5,771 nucleotides of DNA from Myxococcales bacterium (GTDB lineage Bacteria > Myxococcota > Bradymonadia > REDH01). Below the pieces are notes generated by a model. That model was not told where the DNA came from. It was given only the letters and a program-made list of their open reading frames with translations, and ran no database searches. Both the position numbers and the translations under genes were made by a program. The stretch covers positions 1 through 5,771 of the forward strand of contig JAGWVZ010000256.1 in assembly GCA_018970625.1 (NCBI GenBank), read 5' to 3'. Shown here piece after piece: positions 1 through 5,477 of this stretch (positions are counted from its first letter, which is position 1; each line of letters opens with the position of its first letter).

Positions 1-1254
1 GGTGTCGTACGAGCGATCGGTACAGGCGACCTTGTAACGGGTGGTGATGTCGTCGCAGGCGTTCTCGTCTGCAGCGTCGTCGCCGTAGCAGATGCTGGGG
101 GTTTCGCCGTTCGAGGAGCCGACAGCGCAATCGCAGCCTTCGACAACGCGGTCGAGGGTGCTGAAGAGGTCGTCGAGAGCGATGTAGCCGCCGAGACGTG
201 CGCCACCGTACTCTTCGCCGTCGATGTCGATCTGCTGGGTGTCGGTGATGGTCTCGACCGTGGTGCCGAGAGCAGCTTCCAGACGAGCGCCCTGAATGGT
301 CAGCTCGACGGTGCCAAGACCGGGCAGGAGGCTGTCAAGCGGGAGCGAGAGCAGGAAGCGCTCGCCGGGGCTTACGAATGCGCCGGTAGCGGAGTCGTAG
401 GTGCCGCGGTTGAACTGGATGAGCGAGCCCAGGTTGTACGCGAGGGGCTCGACCACGAAGGTGCCGTTGCCGGTGGACCAGTCGTCGTAGGTGCCGTTGG
501 GAGCGCCGTCGTTGTCGGAGTCGGTGCTGCCGATGAAGAAGTGGAGGCGAGCCGCCGGGTCGCTGGCGAAGAATGCGTCAGCGCCGTCGCGGTACTCGGC
601 GAGGAGCACGATGGTGCCGTCTTCGAGAGCGCCGGCGAGGGTCTCGTCGAGGTCACCGCCGCCGAGCAGCGAGCCAGCGAGCGACGCGATGGTGCCGAGG
701 CCGTTGTCGACGAAGCCGTCGCCATCGACGTCGTAGCAGCATACGGTGCCGGCTTCGCCCGCAGCGACCTGCTCTTCGGTGAACGACGAGCCGTTGGGGA
801 TCTGGCCGCCGAGCTGAAGGCGGTTGACATAGGCCCAGGTGTCGGACGGGACGTACTCTTCGATCGGAACGCCGGCTTCGACGCAGGCGCCATCTTCGCA
901 CACGGTGCCTTCGGGGCAGAGTGCCGGGTCATCTTCGCAGGTCGGCTCGGTGTTGCACACGACGTTGGTCGCGCAGTCTTCGTCGGCGCAGTCCACGTTA
1001 CCGTCGCCGTCATTGTCCACTTCGTCGCCGCAGACCGTCTCGGTGGTCGGGCCGGTGTCGGGGGTGACGTCGGGCTCGGGGGTGGTGTCGGTCGTGTCGG
1101 TGCCGGCGTCGGGCTCGGGGGTGGTGTCGCCGCCGCTGCCATCGGTGCCGGTGTCGGGCGTCGGGGTGGTGGAGTCCGTCGTGGAGGAGTCATCGCCGCA
1201 GGCGACGAAGAATGCGGAAGCGAACATGGCAACAAGAATGCGGTTCTTCAACAT
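1..1254 (-). CDS. Predicted secreted lipoprotein, Asp- and Cys-rich, function unknown (3' end outside window)
   Basis: An uninterrupted 418-codon minus-strand frame runs from ATG 1252-1254 to the window edge with no stop seen. The N-terminus has basic residues K3 and R5, a hydrophobic core and a lipobox-like FFVAC, with Cys19 as the lipidation site, so it should be exported by Sec and anchored by lipid. Gly20 at +2 gives no inner-membrane retention signal of the E. coli type. Residues 21-72 are a Thr/Pro/Asp/Glu linker with two DTTPEPD units. Residues 75-124 are Cys-rich, with DNDGDGNVDC (80-89) and CPEGTVCEDGACV (113-125). Further acidic, calcium-loop-like segments are DVDGDGFVDN (175-184, just after Cys172-Cys173) and DSDNDG (245-250). 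Residues 185-418 look globular, with more cysteines at 374, 376, 389, 400 and 411. The start is fixed by a strong Shine-Dalgarno 8 nt upstream. Third codon positions are almost all G or C, which supports this frame. Such linkers and Asp/Cys motifs are common in myxobacterial surface proteins; I assign no function. Confidence 0.9.
   Translation of the reverse strand, partial: MLKNRILVAMFASAFFVACGDDSSTTDSTTPTPDTGTDGSGGDTTPEPDAGTDTTDTTPEPDVTPDTGPTTETVCGDEVDNDGDGNVDCADEDCATNVVCNTEPTCEDDPALCPEGTVCEDGACVEAGVPIEEYVPSDTWAYVNRLQLGGQIPNGSSFTEEQVAAGEAGTVCCYDVDGDGFVDNGLGTIASLAGSLLGGGDLDETLAGALEDGTIVLLAEYRDGADAFFASDPAARLHFFIGSTDSDNDGAPNGTYDDWSTGNGTFVVEPLAYNLGSLIQFNRGTYDSATGAFVSPGERFLLSLPLDSLLPGLGTVELTIQGARLEAALGTTVETITDTQQIDIDGEEYGGARLGGYIALDDLFSTLDRVVEGCDCAVGSSNGETPSICYGDDAADENACDDITTRYKVACTDRSYDT
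1068..1129 (-). repeat. Two perfect 23-bp direct repeats in the lipoprotein linker
   Basis: The same 23 bases occur at 1068-1090 and 1107-1129, offset by 39 bases (13 codons), so both copies are read in the same frame. Each encodes a DTTPEPD unit (residues 43-49 and 56-62) of the low-complexity spacer between the lipidated Cys19 and the Cys-rich region. A repeat of this kind can expand or contract in multiples of 13 codons without breaking the frame, which would only change the spacer length. Confidence 0.85.
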
Positions 1255-1262
1255 GAGAGAGA

Positions 1263-1268
1263 CTCCTT
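1263..1268 (-). promoter_or_regulatory. Strong Shine-Dalgarno site of the lipoprotein gene
   Basis: The minus strand reads AAGGAG here, followed by T, and lies 8 nt before the ATG at 1252-1254. This near-ideal site and spacing fix the start codon and imply efficient translation. Confidence 0.85.
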
Positions 1269-1316
1269 GGGTGTCCGATGTGGACGGTGAGGTACGGGGA
1301 AGACGAGGCGATCGGG

Positions 1317-1328
1317 CGGGGTACCCCG
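1317..1328. repeat. Perfect 12-bp palindrome CGGGGTACCCCG
   Basis: The 12 bases are exactly self-complementary. The element lies about 63 bases upstream of the lipoprotein start codon and downstream of the candidate promoter at 1367-1393, so it would fall inside the 5' leader. It could bind a dimeric regulator; as RNA it has no loop of its own and could only form a short stem by opening its centre. The site is directly visible; any regulatory role is a guess. Confidence 0.4.
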
Positions 1329-1366
1329 AGCACGATCTGCTCGACCCGGGAACTTTCGCGGCGGAA

Positions 1367-1393
1367 CCTATAGCAAGTGCGAGTGCGAATCAA
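1367..1393 (-). promoter_or_regulatory. Candidate promoter of the lipoprotein gene
   Basis: On the minus strand there is a TGCTATAGG stretch (extended -10 form, hexamer TATAGG at 1367-1372). TTGATT lies upstream at 1388-1393, but the spacing is 15 nt, shorter than ideal; TTGCTT at 1392-1397 gives 19 nt. An AT-rich tract at 1411-1419 would sit near -51 to -59 from the inferred start near 1360, where UP elements bind the alpha subunit of RNA polymerase. The implied leader is roughly 105 nt. It is read by eye from consensus sequences and remains a candidate. Confidence 0.35.
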
Positions 1394-1476
1394 GCAACGC
1401 TGTATGGACAATAAAAATTCGCGCGGCGCGCAGATGCAGGGAGCAATGAATAGGTGCAAGCGCTGGTCAACCGAGT

Positions 1477-1515
1477 GGCGTTTTCGCCGAGGTCACCCCG
1501 GGACAGCTCCGGGTG
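1477..1515. repeat. Two adjacent short GC-rich hairpins
   Basis: GGCG-TTTT-CGCC at 1477-1488 forms a 4-bp stem with a T4 loop. It is followed by an imperfect stem in which CACCC (1494-1498) pairs with GGGTG (1511-1515), with two more G-C pairs inside after a bulged C. No T-run follows on either strand, so these are not typical intrinsic terminators. They may be chance structures in GC-rich DNA. Confidence 0.3.
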
Positions 1516-1542
1516 CAACGTTGATGCGACTACGGAACCTGT

Positions 1543-1555
1543 CCGGGCGACCCGG
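1543..1555. repeat. Short inverted repeat CCGGG-CGA-CCCGG
   Basis: A perfect 5-bp stem with a 3-base loop, about 240 bases upstream of dnaE. It does not extend beyond five pairs and has no following T-run. Its role is unknown and it may be chance. Confidence 0.25.
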
Positions 1556-1711
1556 TACGCTCTGCTGCATGGCGCTTTCTCTGGAGCGTGCTGGCCAGTG
1601 TTGTACTCCCCGGACGAATTCCCTGAGGTGAGCGCATTGTAGACTCTTGCTGGTCGGTGCAGGTGTGTTGAGGTCGGCTCATGTCAGACGCGCAAGGGGA
1701 GTGTTCCGGGC

Positions 1712-1740
1712 TTGACGTGCGACCGCCCCTCGGGTGTTCT
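1712..1740 (+). promoter_or_regulatory. Weak candidate promoter of dnaE
   Basis: TTGACG at 1712-1717 matches the sigma-70 -35 consensus at five of six bases. The hexamer 17 nt downstream, TGTTCT at 1735-1740, matches the -10 consensus at only three of six. It would start transcription near 1747 and give a leader of about 48 nt. The -35 half is the only persuasive part. Confidence 0.25.
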
Positions 1741-1794
1741 GCCGTGGGGTGGGGTTGTCCGCCGCCCTGCGATCCATGTCCCGGGTAGTGCACC

Positions 1795-4700
1795 ATGTCC
1801 GACTTCATCCATCTTCACGTCCACAGTCACTTTTCGCTCCTCGACAGTACCGTGAAGCTGGGCGACCTGCTGAAGCGTTGCAAGGAGCTGGGCATGGATG
1901 CTGTCGCGGTGACCGACCATGGCAACCTGTTTCACTGCGTCGAGCTTCAGTACGCTTCCAAGGAATCCGGGGTACGGCCGATCTATGGCGTTGAGGTGAA
2001 CGTGGTGCCCAATCGGCGTGAGGCGGGCCAGGCGTTGCGGCCGTGCCACCTTGTGCTGCTGGCTGAGAATCTGGAGGGGTACAGGAACATGGTGCGGCTG
2101 GTGTCGCTGGCGTCGCTGCGCCCCCTGGACAGGAATGGTCGGGCGGTCGTAGACCATGGCGATCTGCGGGAGTTTTCAGCCGGCCTGATCGCGCTGTCTG
2201 GCGACCTGGGGGGTGAAATTCCTCAGGCGCTTTTGCGGGGCAAGCGCGAAGACGCGGAGTCACTATGTCGCAAGTACCTCGATATTTATGGCGAGGGAAA
2301 TTTCTTTCTCGAAGTGGAACGACATGAAGGTTTGCCTGAGACGCTCGACATGTGCGAGCAGCTTCGTGAGCTTGGGCAGCGGCTGAGTATTCCACTGGTG
2401 GCGACCAATAACGTACATTACCTGAAACCCGGCGACCACGAGGCTCACGCCATTCTGATGTGTATCGGCATGGAGAAGCGCGTCGATCGGGAGACGCTGG
2501 GTAAAGTACCGCTGCAGTCCCTGTATTTGCGCGATCCGGCCGAAATGTTGGAATTGTTTGAGGATATGCCTGAAGCGATTCAGAATACCCGGCGTATTGC
2601 GGATCGCTGTCACGTAAAGATTCCCACGGGCATGAATTTCTTGCCGAGCTTCGAGGTGCCGGAAGGTTTCGACGAGCCAACTTACCTGCGACAACTCTCG
2701 CAGCAAGGTCTGGAGGCGCGCTTCGAAGAGTTTGCGCTGGCGGACAAGTCCGTGAACCGCGAGGAGTATCAGGCTCGTCTGGAATTCGAACTGAATGTCA
2801 TTATCCAGATGGGTTTTCCGGGTTACTTTCTGATTGTTCAGGACTTTATCAACTGGGGAAAGCGCAAGGGCATCCCGGTGGGGCCGGGCCGTGGCTCGGG
2901 CGCCGGCTCTCTGGTGGCCTATGCGCTCGCAATTACCGATCTGGATCCGATTCCGTATGGCCTTCTGTTCGAGCGGTTCCTGAATCCGGAGCGCGTCAGC
3001 ATGCCGGACTTCGATATCGACTTCTGCCAGAATCGCCGCGGTGAAGTGATTCGATATGTCGAAGAGAAATACGGCCAGGACAATGTCGGCATGATCATCA
3101 CGTACGGTCAGTTGAAGGCGAAAGCGGTCGTGCGCGATGTGGCGCGCGTGCTTGGCCTTTCGTTTGCCGACAGCGACCGCCTCTCCAAGCTGATCCCCGA
3201 GGAGGTGGGCATCAAGCTCGCACAGGCGTACGAGCGCGAGGCTCGTTTGCGTGAAGCGGTCGCCGAGAGCGAAACCAACGGGTTCTTGTACAATATTGCA
3301 CTGGCGCTCGAGGGAAATAACCGGAATACCGGCATTCACGCTGCGGGAGTGGTCATTTCACAGGATAAACTCTGGGAATATGTGCCCGTATTGCGGGGCG
3401 CCGATGGTGAATTGATCACGCAGTTCGCCAAGAACGAAGTCGAGCAGGCGGGTCTTGTGAAGTTCGACTTTCTGGGTCTGAAGACCCTCACGGTGATCGA
3501 TGACGCAGTGCGCCTGGTGAATCGTGACAAATCGGCAGACAAGCAGCTGGACTTCAGGCGAATCTCGTTTGACGACCCCAGGGTCTATGAGACCATCAAG
3601 TCAGGAGAAACCACCGGTATTTTCCAGCTGGAATCCAGTGGTTTCCAGCGCCTGATGCGTCAGCTGAAACCTGACTGTTTCGAGGACGTGGTGGCGGCGG
3701 TGGCTCTGTATCGCCCGGGCCCCCTGGGTTCCGGTATGGTGGAGCAGTTCACGGACTGTAAACATGGCCGCCGTGAAGTGGTGTACCCGCACCCGTCGCT
3801 CGAGAAGATTCTGGCTGAGACGTACGGCGTGATTGTGTATCAGGAACAGGTCATGCAGGTGGCGCAGATCCTTGCCGGTTATACGCTCGGGGGTGCCGAC
3901 CTGCTGCGTCGCGCCATGGGTAAAAAGAAGCCGGAAGAGATGGAGAAGCAGCGAGCCACCTTCGTGGCAGGTGCAGCCGCCAACCATGTCTCCGCTGAAA
4001 AAGCCAACGAAGTCTTCAACCTGATGGAGTACTTCGCAGGGTATGGATTTAACAAGTCGCACTCGGCCGCCTACGCGGTGCTGACGTTTCAGACCGCGTA
4101 CCTGAAAACACATCATCCGACTGAGTTTTATGCCGCGTTAATGAGCAATGACGCCAACTCGACCGAGAAGGTGGTTCGTTACATCGTGGATGCCCGCAGC
4201 CGTAACATCCGCGTTTTACCGCCGGATGCGAATTTCTCTGACCACACATTCAGTGTGGCCGAAGGGGCGATTCGCTTTGGATTCAGCGCGATCAAGGGCG
4301 TGGGTTCGGGTCCCATCGACGCTATTGTGGAGGCGCGCAGAGAGAAGCGATTCTCTTCTCTGACGGATTTCTGTGAGCGGGTGGACAGCAAACGTTGCAA
4401 TCGGCGCGTGATTGAAACCCTGATCAAGTGTGGGTCGCTGGACTCGCTTTACCCCGGTGCAGCCCAGATCGCGACGCCTTCGCTGTCGCAGATTGGTAAA
4501 TGGCGTGCTTCCCTCTTTGGTGCTCTTGATGGGGCGGTAGAGCGTGCACAGCAGAATCAGCGCGATCGAGAATCTGGACAGGCGAGCTTCTTCGACCTGT
4601 TTGGTGGCGGTGGAGCAGCCAGCGGGGTTGCCGATCCTGCGGACGTTTTTCCAGCGGACGTCAAGGCGTGGGATGCCCGCACGGTGTTGCAGCACGAGAA

Positions 4701-5325
4701 GCAGCTGCTGGGTTTTTATGTCTCCGGCCACCCGTTGGATCAGTATCGCAACGAGATTCACCGGTTTACCGACTGCAGCACCGCCACCATCGAGTCACAG
4801 CGCAACCGGGCCGAGGTACGAATGGGGTGCGTCATTACGGCGCGCCGCGAGCGCCCCGCCAAGAATGGCGATGGTCGCATGGCGTTTCTGACCCTGGAAG
4901 ATCACTGGGGAGAAATCGAGGGCATTGTGTACCCGAAGGCCTATAACGAGGTCGCGTCATGGCTCGACAGCGATGAACCCCTGTTGGTTCAGGGGACGGT
5001 TCGCGTAGACACCGACGCCGAGGGTGAAGCTCAGGTACGTAAGGTCATCATTGAGCGTCTCATGCCCTTGTGGCAGGCTCGTACGGAAGCGGTCTCCCGA
5101 GCCCTGCTCCGCATTGATGGAGAGGGGTTTGACGCGGCAAGTCTGGAGAAGTTGTCGGTGATGGTGGAGGAGCATCGCGGTACCTGTAAACTGTCTGTGC
5201 TCTTGCGGTATGGGGCCGCTGATGTTGAACTGACACTGCCTCCGGATGTGATGATCTCGGCGTCGGACGAGCTGGTTGCTCGTGCGGTTGCGTTGTTCGG
5301 CGACGACGCGATCGTCTTTTCGTAG
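1795..5325 (+). CDS. dnaE: DNA polymerase III alpha subunit (replicative, DnaE1 type)
   Basis: Complete 1176-residue catalytic subunit of the replicative polymerase (E. coli DnaE is 1160 residues); it copies DNA at the fork in complex with the sliding clamp and clamp loader. The N-terminal PHP domain (about 1-275) begins HLHVHSHFSLLD and contains TDHGN (40-44). The polymerase core has GPGRGSGAGS (363-372), PDFDIDF with catalytic Asp407 and Asp409, RNTGIHAAGVV (510-519) and KFDFLGL with the third catalytic Asp558. It continues with YQEQVMQ (682-688), GADLLRRAMGKKK (700-712) and GFNKSHSAAYA. Helix-hairpin-helix segments lie near 828-890, a clamp-binding QASFF at 929-933, an OB fold near 1006-1085 and the usual C-terminal domain to 1176. 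No DnaQ-like exonuclease domain or intein is present. ATG 1795 is fixed by an in-frame TAG at 1786-1788. No clear Shine-Dalgarno precedes it. Two PHP metal-ligand positions are substituted (D137 and N206). Confidence 0.98.
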   Translation: MSDFIHLHVHSHFSLLDSTVKLGDLLKRCKELGMDAVAVTDHGNLFHCVELQYASKESGVRPIYGVEVNVVPNRREAGQALRPCHLVLLAENLEGYRNMVRLVSLASLRPLDRNGRAVVDHGDLREFSAGLIALSGDLGGEIPQALLRGKREDAESLCRKYLDIYGEGNFFLEVERHEGLPETLDMCEQLRELGQRLSIPLVATNNVHYLKPGDHEAHAILMCIGMEKRVDRETLGKVPLQSLYLRDPAEMLELFEDMPEAIQNTRRIADRCHVKIPTGMNFLPSFEVPEGFDEPTYLRQLSQQGLEARFEEFALADKSVNREEYQARLEFELNVIIQMGFPGYFLIVQDFINWGKRKGIPVGPGRGSGAGSLVAYALAITDLDPIPYGLLFERFLNPERVSMPDFDIDFCQNRRGEVIRYVEEKYGQDNVGMIITYGQLKAKAVVRDVARVLGLSFADSDRLSKLIPEEVGIKLAQAYEREARLREAVAESETNGFLYNIALALEGNNRNTGIHAAGVVISQDKLWEYVPVLRGADGELITQFAKNEVEQAGLVKFDFLGLKTLTVIDDAVRLVNRDKSADKQLDFRRISFDDPRVYETIKSGETTGIFQLESSGFQRLMRQLKPDCFEDVVAAVALYRPGPLGSGMVEQFTDCKHGRREVVYPHPSLEKILAETYGVIVYQEQVMQVAQILAGYTLGGADLLRRAMGKKKPEEMEKQRATFVAGAAANHVSAEKANEVFNLMEYFAGYGFNKSHSAAYAVLTFQTAYLKTHHPTEFYAALMSNDANSTEKVVRYIVDARSRNIRVLPPDANFSDHTFSVAEGAIRFGFSAIKGVGSGPIDAIVEARREKRFSSLTDFCERVDSKRCNRRVIETLIKCGSLDSLYPGAAQIATPSLSQIGKWRASLFGALDGAVERAQQNQRDRESGQASFFDLFGGGGAASGVADPADVFPADVKAWDARTVLQHEKQLLGFYVSGHPLDQYRNEIHRFTDCSTATIESQRNRAEVRMGCVITARRERPAKNGDGRMAFLTLEDHWGEIEGIVYPKAYNEVASWLDSDEPLLVQGTVRVDTDAEGEAQVRKVIIERLMPLWQARTEAVSRALLRIDGEGFDAASLEKLSVMVEEHRGTCKLSVLLRYGAADVELTLPPDVMISASDELVARAVALFGDDAIVFS
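4579..4593 (+). other. Internal beta-clamp-binding motif of DnaE (QASFF)
   Basis: Residues 929-933 of DnaE read QASFF, followed by DLF. This fits the clamp-binding pentapeptide QL(S/D)LF and lies where E. coli DnaE has its internal QADMF motif, between the helix-hairpin-helix region and the OB fold. It would tether the polymerase to the sliding clamp for processive synthesis. The flanks (residues about 916-945, rich in Gln, Arg, Gly and Ala) look like a flexible linker. Confidence 0.75.
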
Positions 5326-5396
5326 CGCGCTGAAAAGCGGGTGCGCCACACGGGGAGTGGTTCGCAAAAGCCGGTTGTGTGCAGCGACAGGTGCGC

Positions 5397-5402
5397 TTGA
5401 CA
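5397..5402 (+). promoter_or_regulatory. Perfect -35-like hexamer TTGACA upstream of the receiver gene
   Basis: TTGACA matches the sigma-70 -35 consensus exactly and lies 81 nt before the proposed start codon. No good -10 follows: at 16-19 nt spacing the best hexamers match only about three of six bases (for example GAGAGT at 5422-5427). It is a possible promoter for the receiver gene, with the -10 half unsupported. Confidence 0.25.
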
Positions 5403-5435
5403 TCGACGGCGCAGCGGGTGAGAGAGTCGAGGCGT

Positions 5436-5460
5436 TGAAGCTTCAGGGCTGCAATTGCCC
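5436..5460. repeat. Two small inverted repeats in the receiver-gene leader
   Basis: TGAAGCTTCA at 5436-5445 is a perfect 10-bp palindrome. GGGC (5446-5449) and GCCC (5457-5460) follow at once and can pair around a 7-base loop; within this is the perfect 8-bp palindrome GCAATTGC at 5451-5458. The second stem ends six bases before the Shine-Dalgarno, so it could influence ribosome access or be an operator. No function can be read from the sequence. Confidence 0.3.
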
Positions 5461-5466
5461 GACATC

Positions 5467-5472
5467 AAGGAG
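5467..5472 (+). promoter_or_regulatory. Shine-Dalgarno site of the receiver-domain gene
   Basis: AAGGAG lies 5 nt before the in-frame GTG at 5478 and 11 nt before a second in-frame GTG at 5484. A third GTG at 5472 overlaps the site itself and is unlikely to be used. The spacing favours 5478. Confidence 0.7.
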
Positions 5473-5477
5473 TGCCC

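Larger units (their letters stand above)
1255..1794. other. 540-base divergent intergenic region without a convincing gene
   Basis: This region separates the minus-strand lipoprotein gene from plus-strand dnaE. Short open frames exist on both strands, but their products are rich in Arg, Pro, Ser and Cys, lack recognisable motifs and have no good ribosome binding sites, so I do not call them genes. I see no tRNA-like or rRNA-like segment. The recognisable contents are leader and promoter elements for the two flanking genes and several short GC-rich inverted repeats, listed separately. Confidence 0.7.
5326..5477. other. 152-base spacer between dnaE and the receiver-domain gene
   Basis: The spacer has no gene. 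The only hairpin just after the dnaE stop, CGCT-GAAA-AGCG at 5328-5339, has a 4-bp stem and no T-run, so it is unlikely to terminate transcription alone. Read-through from dnaE into the next gene is therefore possible, although the spacer is long enough to hold a separate promoter. Confidence 0.6.

Noticed and set aside
372..1290. Long open frames overlapping the lipoprotein: a minus-strand one at 372-1235 and plus-strand ones such as 541-1290 and 839-1414.
   Set aside because: They are out of frame with or antisense to a gene with signal peptide, lipobox, ribosome binding site and strong third-position GC bias. Their products are low-complexity (Ala/Gly/Val or Pro/Thr/Ser/Arg-rich), as expected for alternative frames of GC-rich coding DNA.
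1411..1431. GC-rich inverted repeat followed by a T-rich stretch on the minus strand, resembling an intrinsic terminator.
   Set aside because: The self-complementary GCGCG/CGCGC arms leave too small a loop, the T-run is short and interrupted, and no minus-strand gene lies upstream to be terminated.
1377..1808. Small open frames in the intergenic region (plus 1377-1631 and 1454-1642, minus 1530-1808).
   Set aside because: No recognisable motif, no good ribosome binding site, and compositions typical of random GC-rich DNA.
2263..3339. A 358-codon antisense open frame inside dnaE.
   Set aside because: It lies entirely opposite the conserved polymerase core of dnaE, whose motifs are intact; its product has no recognisable domain and is best explained as an antisense shadow.
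1795..5325. Possibility that the polymerase is the error-prone DnaE2 or contains an intein or inserted exonuclease.
   Set aside because: It has the full replicative layout including clamp-binding motif, OB fold and C-terminal domain, its length is normal for DnaE1, and no insertion interrupts the conserved motifs.
5328..5339. CGCT-GAAA-AGCG hairpin just after the dnaE stop as a terminator.
   Set aside because: Only four base pairs and no following T-run.
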